A DNA stretch of 64,000 bases from Thioclava sp. GXIMD4216 (GCF_037949285.1 NZ_CP149927.1:269001-333000); one strand, 5' to 3'. Counted from the stretch's first letter, positions 34,664 to 46,726 are shown. A program made the numbers and translations. The notes: generated from the sequence alone by a model not told the origin.

Positions 34664-35914
34664 ATGAAGTTTTCAGGGTTCAAGGTGCTGAAAGAAGCGC
34701 TGACCGGACATAAGGGATGGGGGCCTTTGTGGCGCAATCCCGACCCCAAACCCAGCTATGATATCATCATCGTCGGTGGCGGCGGCCATGGCCTGTCGAC
34801 GGCCTTCTATCTGGCGAAGAATTTCGGCCATCTGAAGGTGGCGGTGCTGGAAAAGGGCTGGCTCGGGTCGGGCAATATCGGGCGGAACACCACGATCATC
34901 CGCTCGAATTATTTGCTGCCGGGGAACCAGCCGTTCTACGAGCTTTCGATGAAGCTTTGGGAGAACCTTGAACAGGAAACCAACTTCAACTCGATGGTCA
35001 GCCAGCGCGGCATCTTCAACCTGTTCCATAGCGACGGCCAGCGCGATGCCTACCGTCGGCGCGGCAATGCGATGATGATCTCGGGGGCGGGCGCGAAGCT
35101 GGTGGATGCCGCCGATCTGCGCGAGAGGCTGCCCTACCTGAATTTCGACAATGCCCGTTTCCCGATCAAGGGCGCTTTGATCCAGCCGCGTGCAGGTACG
35201 GCGCGTCATGATGGCGTGGTCTGGGGCTATGCGCGTGGGGCCGATCAGCGCGGCGTGGATATCATCCAGAACTGCGAGGTCACCGGTTTCCGCATCACCA
35301 ATGGTCAGGTTGAAGGGGTGGAGACGACCCGTGGTTTCATCGGCGCGAAGAAGGTGGGGGTTGCTGTCGCAGGTTCGACCGGTCGCGTGATGGAGAAGGC
35401 GGGGATGCGCCTGCCCATCGAAAGCCATGTGCTGCAGGCCTTTGTGTCCGAGGGGCTGAAACCGCTGATCGATAATGTCATCACCTTTGGCGCGGGGCAT
35501 TTTTATATCAGCCAGTCCGATAAGGGCGGCCTTGTCTTTGGCGGCGATATCGACGGCTATAATTCCTATGCGCAGCGCGGCAATCTTCCGGTGGTGGAAG
35601 ATGTGCTGGAAGGCGGTATGGCCCTGATGCCGATGATCGGTCGGGCGCGGCTTCTTCGTAACTGGGGCGGCATCATGGATATGTCGATGGATGGCTCGCC
35701 CATCATCGACGAGACGCCTGTCTCGGGCCTCTATCTGAATGCGGGCTGGTGCTATGGCGGCTTCAAGGCGACGCCTGCCTCGGGCTTCTGTTTTGCGCAT
35801 CTTCTGGCCACAGGGCGGTCGCATGAGGTCACGGCGCAGATGCGGCTTGACCGTTTTGCACGCGGCTATGTCATTGATGAAAAGGGCGTTGGTGCCCAAC
35901 CGAACCTGCACTGA
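34664..35914 (+). CDS. mgdA: N-methylglutamate dehydrogenase subunit A (sarcosine oxidase beta-subunit-like)
   Basis: 416 residues. The FAD-binding Rossmann motif DIIIVGGGGHGLSTAFYLA starts near residue 27, followed by NTTIIRSNYLLPGNQPFYEL as in SoxB, whose conserved histidine carrying FMN is expected around this region. GLYLNAGWCYGGFKATPASG closes the FAD site. The subunit oxidises the N-methyl group of its substrate. In this context N-methylglutamate is the expected substrate and tetrahydrofolate accepts the one-carbon unit; sarcosine is the alternative. Confidence 0.87.
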   Translation: MKFSGFKVLKEALTGHKGWGPLWRNPDPKPSYDIIIVGGGGHGLSTAFYLAKNFGHLKVAVLEKGWLGSGNIGRNTTIIRSNYLLPGNQPFYELSMKLWENLEQETNFNSMVSQRGIFNLFHSDGQRDAYRRRGNAMMISGAGAKLVDAADLRERLPYLNFDNARFPIKGALIQPRAGTARHDGVVWGYARGADQRGVDIIQNCEVTGFRITNGQVEGVETTRGFIGAKKVGVAVAGSTGRVMEKAGMRLPIESHVLQAFVSEGLKPLIDNVITFGAGHFYISQSDKGGLVFGGDIDGYNSYAQRGNLPVVEDVLEGGMALMPMIGRARLLRNWGGIMDMSMDGSPIIDETPVSGLYLNAGWCYGGFKATPASGFCFAHLLATGRSHEVTAQMRLDRFARGYVIDEKGVGAQPNLH

Positions 35915-35923
35915 GGCACGATT

Positions 35924-36193
35924 ATGCTGATACCCCATCCTCTTCTTGGCCTGCGGGATGCGCAGGAGTTTACCTATCTGGGCGATGCCAGCCTGATGAA
36001 CCGTCCCGCGCCTGACGCGGGCGAGGCGGCCTTTGCCGATTACGTCTTTCTGCGCGACAATCCGGCGGGCGTGCACCGCGAGCTTTGGTATCACGAGCAG
36101 GGCGACCGCTCGTGGCTGATTGTCACCCGTAACACGCTGACCCATGAGATTCTGGGCGCCGAGCTTGCGATGAAACCGGAGGGCGCGAAATGA
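35924..36193 (+). CDS. mgdB: N-methylglutamate dehydrogenase subunit B (sarcosine oxidase delta-subunit-like)
   Basis: 89 residues, small SoxD-like subunit. LIPHPLLGLRDAQEFTYLGD is a variant of the SoxD start, and NPAGVHRELWYHEQGDRSWL is the conserved core (usually N-x-G-x-x-x-E-x-W-x-H-x-x-G-C-R). The zinc-binding cysteines of SoxD are largely replaced; the core reads GDRSW where SoxD usually has GCRRW. Its stop overlaps the mgdC start (ATGA). Confidence 0.82.
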   Translation: MLIPHPLLGLRDAQEFTYLGDASLMNRPAPDAGEAAFADYVFLRDNPAGVHRELWYHEQGDRSWLIVTRNTLTHEILGAELAMKPEGAK

Positions 36194-39135
36194 GCCGTTT
36201 GTCTGGCGGTCTGGTAGATCGCAATGCGCCTTTGAAATTCCGCTTTGATGGGGTCGATTACACGGGCTTTCAGGGCGACACTCTGGCCTCGGCGCTTTTG
36301 GCCAATGGCGTGCAGCTTATGGGGCGGTCGTTCAAATACCACCGCCCGCGCGGTGTGGTGGCCGCCGGTTCGGAAGAGCCCAACGCGCTGGTGACCCTGC
36401 GCACGGGCGCGCAGGCCGAACCGAACACCCGCGCCACCGTGGCCGAGCTTTATGACGGGCTCGAGGCCAAATCGCAGAATTATGCGGGCTCGCTGGAGCA
36501 TGACTGGCTGGCAGTGAATGATCTGCTGTCGCCCTTCTTTGCGGCGGGCTTCTACTACAAGACCTTCATGTGGCCGCGTGCCTTCTGGGAAAAGCTCTAT
36601 GAGCCGATGATCCGTAAGGCGGCGGGGCTTGGGGCGCTGTCGGGGCTGCCCGACCCTGATGCCTATGATCGCGGATATCTGCATTGCGACCTGCTGGTGA
36701 TCGGCGGTGGCGCGGCGGGGCTGATGGCGGCGCTGACCGCTGGCCGCGCGGGGGCCAAGGTCATTCTGGCGGATGAGGATTTCGCCTTGGGCGGGCGTCT
36801 TCTGGCCGAAAGCCATGCGCTGGATGACGCGCCCGCGACCGACTGGCTGCGCGCGACCGAGGCAGAACTTCGCGCGATGCCCAATGTTCGTGTGATGACG
36901 CGGATGACGGTTTTCGGCACCTATGACCACGGCGTCTATGGCGCGGTCGAGAGGGTCTCGGATCACCTGTCCGATGCAGGCGGGAAGGTGCGCCAGACGC
37001 TCTGGCGGGTCACCGCGCGGCGGGCGGTTCTGGCGGCGGGTGCGACCGAGCGTCATATCCCCTTCGCCAATAACGACCGTCCGGGCATCATGCTGGCAGG
37101 TGCCATGCGTGCCTATGCCAACCGCTGGGCGGTGGCGCCTGTGCGGGCGCCCGAGGACCGGATCGCCATTTTCACCAATAGCGACGATGGTCACCGCACC
37201 GCGCTGGATCTGATCGCCAAGGGCGCGCAGATTGCAGGCGTGATCGACACGCGGGCTGATGCGAAGTCGCTGGGCGATTACCGTGTCTACGCTGGCTCGG
37301 TGGTCTCGGACAGCAAGGGCCGTCTGGGCGTGACCAAGGTGCAGATCACCAGCGGCGGCACTCGCCAGTGGATCGACTGTGGCGCTTTGGGTGTCGCGGG
37401 CGGGTGGAACCCCAATGTGCATCTGGCCTCGCATCATCGTGGACGTCCGGTCTGGCGCGAGGATCTGCTGGCCTTTGTGCCGGGCGAGGGTGGACCCACG
37501 GGGCTGATCCCCGCAGGCGCCTGCAATGGCGAGGGCACGACCGCGCAGGCACTGGCCTCGGGCGCGAAGGCGGCTGTTGCGGCGCTGGCGGATCTGGGGA
37601 TTGCGGCCATGACGCCCGATCTGCCCAAGGCCGAGGATAGCCCTGTTACCCCCACGGCCTTCTGGCATGTGGCCGGCAAAGGGCGCGCTTGGGTCGATTT
37701 CCAGAACGATGTGACGGTGAAGGATATCGCGCTGGCGCATAAGGAAAACATGCGTCCGGTCGAGCATCTTAAACGCTGGACCACTTTGGGCATGGCCACC
37801 GATCAGGGCAAGACGGCCAATGTCTCGGCGCTGGCGGTCATGGCCGAGCTCACCGGCAAATCCATCCCCGAGACCGGCACCACCATCTTCCGCCCGCCTT
37901 ATACCGGCGTGTCTTTGGGTGTGCTGGGCGGCGGCGATACGGGCAAGGATTTCCGCCCGACCCGCCTGACCCCGACCCATGACTGGGCGAAAGCGCGCGG
38001 GGCGGTCTTTGTCGAGGTCGGCCAATGGATGCGGGCGCAATATTTCCCGCAAGGGAATGAGGAAGACTGGCGCGAAACCGTGGACCGCGAGGCCTTGGCC
38101 GTGCGCTCGGGCGTGGGGCTTTGCGATGTGACCACACTGGGCAAGGTCGATGTGCAGGGGGCAGATGCGGGGGAATTCCTCAACCGGATCTACGCCAATA
38201 TGATGGGCACTTTGAAGGTTGGCAAAGTCCGCTATGGGCTGATGCTGCGCGAGGATGGCCATATCTATGACGATGGCACCTGTGCGCGTCTGGCCGAGGA
38301 CCATTATGTGGTCACCACCACCACCGCCAATGCGGGGCTATGCTATCGCAATATGGAATTCGCGCGGCAATGCCTCTGGCCGGAGCTGGATGTGCAGCTG
38401 ATCTCGACCACCGACGCTTGGGCGCAGATTGCCGTGGCGGGGCCGAACTCGCGCGCGCTTCTGTCGCGTGTGGTGGATGGGGTGGATCTGTCGAATGAGG
38501 CCTTCCCTTTCATGGGCTGTGCCGAGATTACCCTCTGCGGCGGGCTGCGGGCGCGTCTGTTCCGGATCTCTTTCTCGGGCGAATTGGCCTATGAGATCGC
38601 GGTGCCGGCACGTTACGGCAATGCGCTGATGGAACGGCTGATGGAGCAGGGTCAGGATCTGGGGGTGACCCCCTATGGCACGGAAACCTTGGCCGTGCTG
38701 CGGATCGAGAAAGGCCATGCTGCGGGCGCCGAGTTGAACGGGCAGACCACCGCGCAGATGCTGGGTCTGGGCAAGATGGTCTCGGTTAAGAAAGATTCCA
38801 TCGGGGCGATCATGTCGCGCCGCGAGGGTCTGGCTGCTGACAAGCGCCGTCTGGTGGGGCTGCAACCGCTGAATGCCGAAGAGCGGATCTTTGCGGGCTC
38901 GCATCTGTTCACCCGTGGCGATCAGCGCACGATGCAGAGCGATCAGGGCTGGGTGACCTCGGCCTGCTATTCGCCCCATGTCAAAAGCCATATCGCGCTT
39001 GGTTTTGTCGAACAGGGCGACAAGCGGATCGGTGAGGTGATCGTCGCCTATAACCCGCTGGAAAATTCGGGCTGTGACTGCCGGATTGTGCCTGCCCATT
39101 TTGTTGACCCCGAAGGGGAGCGTCTCCGTGACTAA
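36190..39135 (+). CDS. mgdC: N-methylglutamate dehydrogenase subunit C (sarcosine oxidase alpha-subunit-like)
   Basis: 981 residues. The N-terminal ferredoxin-like domain (FRFDGVDYTGFQGDTLASAL, GRSFKYHRPRGV) is followed near residue 170 by a dinucleotide-binding fold (LLVIGGGAAGLMAALTAGRA) and a SoxA-type middle region. The last 370 residues are a GcvT-like tetrahydrofolate-binding domain (VGLCDVTTLGKVDVQGADAG, ISFSGELAYEIAVPA, EKGHAAGAELNGQTT). The folate domain would take up the released formaldehyde as 5,10-methylene-tetrahydrofolate. It overlaps mgdD by eight bases. Confidence 0.9.
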   Translation: MSRLSGGLVDRNAPLKFRFDGVDYTGFQGDTLASALLANGVQLMGRSFKYHRPRGVVAAGSEEPNALVTLRTGAQAEPNTRATVAELYDGLEAKSQNYAGSLEHDWLAVNDLLSPFFAAGFYYKTFMWPRAFWEKLYEPMIRKAAGLGALSGLPDPDAYDRGYLHCDLLVIGGGAAGLMAALTAGRAGAKVILADEDFALGGRLLAESHALDDAPATDWLRATEAELRAMPNVRVMTRMTVFGTYDHGVYGAVERVSDHLSDAGGKVRQTLWRVTARRAVLAAGATERHIPFANNDRPGIMLAGAMRAYANRWAVAPVRAPEDRIAIFTNSDDGHRTALDLIAKGAQIAGVIDTRADAKSLGDYRVYAGSVVSDSKGRLGVTKVQITSGGTRQWIDCGALGVAGGWNPNVHLASHHRGRPVWREDLLAFVPGEGGPTGLIPAGACNGEGTTAQALASGAKAAVAALADLGIAAMTPDLPKAEDSPVTPTAFWHVAGKGRAWVDFQNDVTVKDIALAHKENMRPVEHLKRWTTLGMATDQGKTANVSALAVMAELTGKSIPETGTTIFRPPYTGVSLGVLGGGDTGKDFRPTRLTPTHDWAKARGAVFVEVGQWMRAQYFPQGNEEDWRETVDREALAVRSGVGLCDVTTLGKVDVQGADAGEFLNRIYANMMGTLKVGKVRYGLMLREDGHIYDDGTCARLAEDHYVVTTTTANAGLCYRNMEFARQCLWPELDVQLISTTDAWAQIAVAGPNSRALLSRVVDGVDLSNEAFPFMGCAEITLCGGLRARLFRISFSGELAYEIAVPARYGNALMERLMEQGQDLGVTPYGTETLAVLRIEKGHAAGAELNGQTTAQMLGLGKMVSVKKDSIGAIMSRREGLAADKRRLVGLQPLNAEERIFAGSHLFTRGDQRTMQSDQGWVTSACYSPHVKSHIALGFVEQGDKRIGEVIVAYNPLENSGCDCRIVPAHFVDPEGERLRD

Positions 39136-39682
39136 GCCCGTGACTGATCTGATTGCACAGACCGCCCTTGGCGGCACCCGTCCGAAAACCGAAACCCTCG
39201 GGTCGATGACCCTGACCGAACGCCCCGATATCGCGCTGGCCTCTGTGGTCGCGCGCCACGGGCAAAGCCTGACCGAAGTGGCGGGGCTGCCACTGCCTGC
39301 ACCGGGGGCCTTGACCCAAGGCGCGGGGCTGACCGCCTTCTGGGCGGGGCCGAAGCAATGGCTGATCGAGGGCGAGGCCCGCGCCGAGGAAGATTTCGCG
39401 GCATGGGTCAAAACCCAAGCGTCTGCGGCATCGGTCACGGAACAGACCGATGGCTGGGTGGCCTTCGACATCACGGGCCCCGAGATGGACCGCCTGCTGG
39501 AACGTTTGGTCAACCTGCCCGATAGCGCCAAGGCCACAGGGCAGGCCACCCGCACCGGCCTGCATCATATGTCGGTCTTCCTGCTGCGGCTTGCAGACGA
39601 CCACTGTCGGATCTGGGGCATGCGCTCTTATGCGGGAAGCCTCTGGCATGCCCTTCACGAGGTGGCTTCGCGGCTGTCTTGA
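39128..39682 (+). CDS. mgdD: N-methylglutamate dehydrogenase subunit D (sarcosine oxidase gamma-subunit-like)
   Basis: 184 residues using a GTG start at 39128, with GGAG eight bases before it; longer in-frame starts lie deep in mgdC. It is a SoxG/GcvT-like small subunit (IALASVVARHGQSLTEVAGL, FDITGPEMDRLLERLVNL, LHHMSVFLLRLADDHCRIWG). It completes the four-subunit flavoenzyme in the same gene order as soxBDAG. A 173-base gap follows before purU. Confidence 0.83.
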   Translation: MTKPVTDLIAQTALGGTRPKTETLGSMTLTERPDIALASVVARHGQSLTEVAGLPLPAPGALTQGAGLTAFWAGPKQWLIEGEARAEEDFAAWVKTQASAASVTEQTDGWVAFDITGPEMDRLLERLVNLPDSAKATGQATRTGLHHMSVFLLRLADDHCRIWGMRSYAGSLWHALHEVASRLS

Positions 39683-39855
39683 TGCGGGGCCTGATGCGGC
39701 GGGGCCCGAGATCAGGCCTTGCGGCTGGCGGCCTGCCTGCGGGCGGGGCGTCAGGGAATATCACGTGCAATCGGGGCGGTCTTTGACCGGTTCCTCTTCT
39801 CTTCATGCCTCCGATGGGGCTATACCTCTATGGCGAAAGACTTTCGGATACTCAC

Positions 39856-40740
39856 ATGACCAAATATTGCCTGACTGTAACCTGTCCTACCCAGCGCGGC
39901 ATCGTCGCGGCCATCTCGGGTTTTCTGGCCGATAAAGGCTGCAATATCACCGATAGCGCCCAGTTCGACGATCTCGAGACGGGGAATTTCTTCATGCGGG
40001 TCAGCTTTACCTCGGAAACGGGGAATGATGGTGACAGCCTGCGCAGCGAGTTTGCCGAGACTGCGAAAAGTTTCGGTATGAACTTCGCCTTCCACGACGA
40101 GGCCACCAAGATGAAAGTCGTCATCATGGTGTCGCGCTTCGGGCATTGCCTGAATGACCTTCTGTACCGTGCGCGCATCGGCGCGCTGCCGGTGGAGATC
40201 GTGGCGGTGATCTCGAACCATATGGATTACCAGAAGGTCGTGGTGAATCAGGATATCCCCTTCCACTGCATCAAGGTGACCAAGGAAAACAAACCCGAGG
40301 CCGAAGCCCGCATCATGCAGGTGGTCGAGGAGGCAGGTGCCGAGCTGATCGTGCTGGCACGCTATATGCAGATCCTCTCGGACGAGATGTGCCAGAAGAT
40401 GTCGGGGCGGATCATCAATATCCACCATTCCTTCCTGCCGTCCTTCAAAGGCGCGAACCCCTATAAGCAGGCCTTTGCCCGCGGGGTGAAGCTGATCGGG
40501 GCGACCTCGCATTATGTGACCGCCGATCTGGACGAGGGCCCGATCATCGAGCAGGACACCGTGCGGGTGACCCATGCGCAATCGCCCGAGGATTACGTCT
40601 CGCTGGGGCGCGATGTGGAAAGTCAGGTGCTGGCGCGGGCGATCCATGCCCATGCCCATCGCCGCGTCTTCATCAACGGGTCGAAAACGGTGGTCTTTCC
40701 TGCGTCTCCGGGATCGTTCTCGTCGGAGCGTATGGGCTAA
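39856..40740 (+). CDS. purU: Formyltetrahydrofolate deformylase PurU
   Basis: 294 residues from MTKYCLTVTCPTQRG. An N-terminal ACT domain (RGIVAAISGFLADKGCNITD) precedes the formyl transferase-like catalytic domain (MVSRFGHCLNDLLYRARIG, NIHHSFLPSFKGANPYKQAF, GATSHYVTADLDEGPIIEQD, with the N-H-D catalytic set). It hydrolyses 10-formyl-tetrahydrofolate to formate and tetrahydrofolate. Next to mgdABCD it would release methyl carbon as formate and regenerate folate for methylamine oxidation. A strong terminator follows. Confidence 0.93.
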   Translation: MTKYCLTVTCPTQRGIVAAISGFLADKGCNITDSAQFDDLETGNFFMRVSFTSETGNDGDSLRSEFAETAKSFGMNFAFHDEATKMKVVIMVSRFGHCLNDLLYRARIGALPVEIVAVISNHMDYQKVVVNQDIPFHCIKVTKENKPEAEARIMQVVEEAGAELIVLARYMQILSDEMCQKMSGRIINIHHSFLPSFKGANPYKQAFARGVKLIGATSHYVTADLDEGPIIEQDTVRVTHAQSPEDYVSLGRDVESQVLARAIHAHAHRRVFINGSKTVVFPASPGSFSSERMG

Positions 40741-40783
40741 GGCGCGCGTCTTTCCGCAAGATATAGTGGCCGCATGCCGGTTC

Positions 40784-40809
40784 GGGTCGTCCTTCGGGGC
40801 GGCCCTTTT
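40784..40809 (+). terminator. Rho-independent terminator after purU
   Basis: GGGTCGTCC-TTCG-GGGCGGCCC makes a 9-base-pair stem with two G-U pairs and a UUCG tetraloop, followed by TTTTATGTTTT. It is 43 bases after the purU stop. Confidence 0.85.
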
Positions 40810-41331
40810 ATGTTTTGCAGGGCGAGGTCCTCTCCGGTTTTCAGCCCGGGATTGAACCTCCCGTGAACGAATCCGGAGCGTCGATTCGGTGTGCGCTGTC
40901 GGAAAACCCCGTCTAGCCCCAGAATTATTTTTTTGCGCTTTGCTTTGGGCGGGGTTCTTTGTAACTCGAAAGTCCCGCGATTCAGATGCAGGGCCAAGGT
41001 GATATACCCCGTTCGGCCTGCAGAGGGCCGGATGAAAAAGGCACTGGACTTTGGGCGCAAAGTGGCTACTATATATAGCGCATCAGGTGGGGTGGGATAC
41101 TATATCAGCCTCACGCAAAGGGCCGCTACAGTTCCGGCCCGTCCGAGATCTCCGCTGTGGCAGGCTATCCTGTTGCAATGCCGGAGCGGACAGGTGGGCA
41201 GGCCGTCTCTGGCCTGTCAGCGGCCAGCCTGAATGCGATAATGTCCACGGGCGGTGCGTCTGGGGGGAGTTTGGCAGAAATGCGATCCACCTTCCCGAAT
41301 GTCCGCCCCTTTGCTTCGGGGTCGAGAGCCT
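40810..41331 (+). promoter_or_regulatory. nrdHIEF upstream region with tandem NrdR-box-like sites
   Basis: This 522-base stretch has no convincing gene. Two related AT-rich motifs, CTACTATATATAGC (from 41066) and GATACTATATCAGC (from 41096), are set 31 bases apart (TACTATAT from 41067 and 41098), about three helical turns. NrdR binds paired boxes of the kind ACAC-TATAT-GTGT with this spacing upstream of ribonucleotide reductase operons. A C/G-rich stem (GGCAGGCC-N6-GGCCTGTC) near 41200 is in the leader. NrdR repression is inferred. Confidence 0.6.
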
Positions 41332-41556
41332 ATGTCTATTACCGTCTACAGCAAGCCCGCTTGCGTTCAATGCACTGCGACCATCCGCGCGCTCAATGCC
41401 CGTGGGATCGAGCATGATGTCATCGATCTGACGCTGGATGCCGAAGCGATGGAAAAAGTGACCGGCCTTGGCTACCGTCAGGCACCTGTTGTTGTGGCGG
41501 GTGCCGACCACTGGGCAGGCTTCCGTCCGGACCGCATCGCAAGCCTTGGCGCCTGA
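41332..41556 (+). CDS. nrdH: Glutaredoxin-like protein NrdH
   Basis: 74 residues from MSITVYSKPACVQCTATIRA. The redox motif C-V-Q-C, the H-D-V-I-D-L strand and the cis-proline region GYRQAPVVVAGADHWAGFRPDRI are standard for NrdH, the electron donor of class Ib ribonucleotide reductase. It leads the nrdHIEF operon and is nine bases before nrdI. Confidence 0.93.
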   Translation: MSITVYSKPACVQCTATIRALNARGIEHDVIDLTLDAEAMEKVTGLGYRQAPVVVAGADHWAGFRPDRIASLGA

Positions 41557-41565
41557 CCCGATCCG

Positions 41566-41963
41566 ATGACCGGGCTGGCCTATTTTTCCTCGGCCACCGG
41601 AAACACGCATCGCTTCATCACCCGACTTGGACTGCCCGCTATCCGCATTGGTGGTACAGAAGATCGCTCGGCCAGTTTGGCCGAGCTGCCTTTTGTGCTA
41701 ATATGCCCGTCTTATAGCGATGGCGAGGGTCGGGGGGCAGTTCCGAAACCCGTGATCCATGCTTTGAACAACCCGGAAATTCGCAAGAATATCAGGGGGG
41801 TAATCGGCACCGGAAACACCAATTTCGGGATCTATTATGGCTATGCGGGCAAAGTGATTGCCGAAAAATGCAAGATTCCTCTGCTCTATAGATTCGAGCT
41901 GAGTGGCACCGACCTAGATATTGCCCGTGTCAGAGACGGGCTCGAGAAATTCTGGAGAGCACA

Positions 41964-41988
<25 letters not shown>
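41566..41988 (+). CDS. nrdI: Flavodoxin-like ribonucleotide reductase activator NrdI
   Basis: 140 residues. [19 protein letters not shown] is the FMN phosphate loop, and [20 protein letters not shown] the second flavin-binding region. NrdI supplies the oxidant that assembles the dimanganese-tyrosyl radical cofactor in NrdF. The 3' end overlaps the nrdE start by 25 bases, which suggests translational coupling. Confidence 0.93.
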
Positions 41989-45088
<3,100 letters not shown>

Positions 45089-45111
45089 GACCCGTCATCC
45101 CGTATGTCCTG

Positions 45112-45143
45112 CGCCTCCGCTTTGGATGTCCGAAGCGGAGGCG
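45112..45143 (+). terminator. Terminator hairpin of nrdHIEF (between convergent genes)
   Basis: CGCCTCCGCTT-N10-AAGCGGAGGCG is a perfect 11-base-pair stem, 24 bases after the nrdF stop, followed by TGTGTTT. It may also serve the converging luxR-type gene. Confidence 0.8.
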
Positions 45144-45159
45144 TGTGTTTCCGGTCGCC

Positions 45160-45855
45160 TCAGATCGACAGAATGCCGCTGCGCATGGCCTTGATGATCG
45201 CGAAAGTCCGGCTATTGGCCGCAAGCTTGCGCATCGCGCTTTTGAAATGGCAATCCACCGTGTTATTGCTGATATGCAGGATCGCGGAAATATCGCTGGA
45301 GGTTTTGCCGATGGCCGCCCAGCTCAGGCATTCGATCTCGCGTTTGGTCAGGTCGTAATCGTTTTTTCCGGCCAGCTTCAGCGATGCTGACACCCCGTTG
45401 AGAGACTGTAAGGCGCGCGCGGCCTCGTTCATCAACGTGTCGTTCAACGCACAGGGATTGGCTTTGGACAGCGAGGCCAGAAGCAGGCTCCCATCAAGAT
45501 TGTGGATGCTCATGCAGATGCCGGAATACAGCCCGAAATCCTGCGCCTGCCGTTGGACATGGCCATGCGTGTCGCCATAGCCCGACGCATGTTTCAGATC
45601 CGACCATTTAACCGGATAGGACACAAGGCGCCCGAATTGCAGCACCGGATCATAGCTATAAAGCTGCTGGCTGGCATAATGGCGGGCCCATTCTTCGGGG
45701 TAATTCGTCACATGCATGGTGGGCAGGGATTTTGCCGCCGTGAAATCCTGTGCCCCGATGGCGCAAATCGCGTAATAGTCGAAATCGAGATGCGCCAGAT
45801 TATGCTCGATTGTGTCCGTCAATTTCGTGGCTGCCGCGCTTGTGCTGTCTCGCAT
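45160..45855 (-). CDS. LuxR-type quorum-sensing regulator with canonical AHL-binding residues
   Basis: 231 residues. The N-terminal autoinducer domain keeps every canonical LuxR/TraR pocket residue at exact spacing: W56, Y60, D69, P70, W84 and G112 (WARHY, YSYDP, KWSDL). The C-terminal GerE helix-turn-helix (LTKREIECLSWAAIGKTSSD, SNNTVDCHFKSAMRKL) is intact. GAGGA lies just upstream of the start. It is on the same strand as, and immediately downstream of, the prodigiosin/exporter operon, but with 196 bases between and probably its own promoter. It is a likely activator of that operon in response to acyl-homoserine lactone. No luxI synthase gene is in the window. Confidence 0.9.
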   Translation of the reverse strand: MRDSTSAAATKLTDTIEHNLAHLDFDYYAICAIGAQDFTAAKSLPTMHVTNYPEEWARHYASQQLYSYDPVLQFGRLVSYPVKWSDLKHASGYGDTHGHVQRQAQDFGLYSGICMSIHNLDGSLLLASLSKANPCALNDTLMNEAARALQSLNGVSASLKLAGKNDYDLTKREIECLSWAAIGKTSSDISAILHISNNTVDCHFKSAMRKLAANSRTFAIIKAMRSGILSI

Positions 45856-46051
45856 GTCTAAATCCTCGTCTATGACGTCAAATAGCTACCCAAACGCGGT
45901 TCTGAACATATCCGATAAAATAATTACGGCGCTTTTGAGCGGGGTCGATAATTGCTGACGCGACCGTAACACCAAAACCGGCGCACAGAAACTCTTCAAA
46001 GGTAGGATAACGTAAAGAGGATGACAGTTTGACGACGCGACCCGTCCGGCA

Positions 46052-46726
46052 TCACGCCGCGCGGATGCGCCCGTCTTCCATTTCAAGCACGCGGTCTCCG
46101 GTATCGAGGATACGCGCGTCATGGGTCACCATCAGCACCGCAGAGCCGTTCTGGCTCGCCAGATCGCGCAGCAGCTCCACCACCATCTTGCCGGTCTTGC
46201 CATCCAGAGAGGCGGTCGGCTCGTCGGCCAGCACGATCTTGGGACGGGTGACCAGTGCCCGCGCAATGGCCACCCGCTGGCGTTCGCCGCCCGACATCTC
46301 GCGCGGATATTTGTCCAGCGCATGGGACAGGCCGACCTGTTCCAGCAGGTCGCGGGCCGCTTTGGCGGGCGCAGGGATTTCGGGATGCAGCCGTAACGCC
46401 ATCAGAAGGTTCTGGGTGGCCGTGAGCGCCCCGATCAGGTTATGCATCTGGAAAATAAAACCGATATGACGCCGGATTTGCAGTCGCTGCTGCGCCGATG
46501 TGCCATCCAGACGCTGGCCCAGAACGCTGATCTGGCCTTCCTGAGTGGCGCGAAGTCCGCCGATCAGGGTCAGGAATGTGGTCTTGCCCGAGCCGGAGGG
46601 GCCTTTGACGATCACGATTTCGCCGGGATCGAACCTGCCGCTCAGGTCGAACAGAACCTGCCGGCGCAATGCCTTGCTGCCATAGCTATGCGACAGGCCG
46701 GAAAATTCGATTACGGGATGTGTCAT
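46052..46726 (-). CDS. DevA-like ABC exporter ATP-binding protein
   Basis: 224 residues from MTHPVIEFSGLSHSYG. Walker A GPSGSGKTT, the ABC signature MSGGERQRVAIARAL, Walker B IVLADEPTASLD and the H-loop VLMVTHD are intact. SKALRRQVLFDLSGRFDPGE and FLTLIGGLRATQEGQISVLG closely resemble the DevA (MacB/LolD-like) group. It overlaps the permease gene by four bases. It powers a DevBCA-type tripartite exporter. It is the last gene of the prodigiosin operon, so export of the pigment or of a precursor is the likely task. Confidence 0.88.
   Translation of the reverse strand: MTHPVIEFSGLSHSYGSKALRRQVLFDLSGRFDPGEIVIVKGPSGSGKTTFLTLIGGLRATQEGQISVLGQRLDGTSAQQRLQIRRHIGFIFQMHNLIGALTATQNLLMALRLHPEIPAPAKAARDLLEQVGLSHALDKYPREMSGGERQRVAIARALVTRPKIVLADEPTASLDGKTGKMVVELLRDLASQNGSAVLMVTHDARILDTGDRVLEMEDGRIRAA

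Noticed and set aside
36091..38304. A 737-codon minus-strand open frame
   Set aside because: It is antisense to mgdC and shows only arginine- and histidine-rich low-information sequence.
34664..39682. Sarcosine oxidase soxBDAG
   Set aside because: The subunit families are the same, so sarcosine cannot be fully excluded. The neighbouring gmaS and mgsABC make N-methylglutamate the more likely substrate.
45856..46051. Lux box between the LuxR-type gene and the exporter
   Set aside because: No inverted repeat of the ACCTGN10CAGGT type was found by eye. The relevant promoter of the pigment operon lies outside the window.
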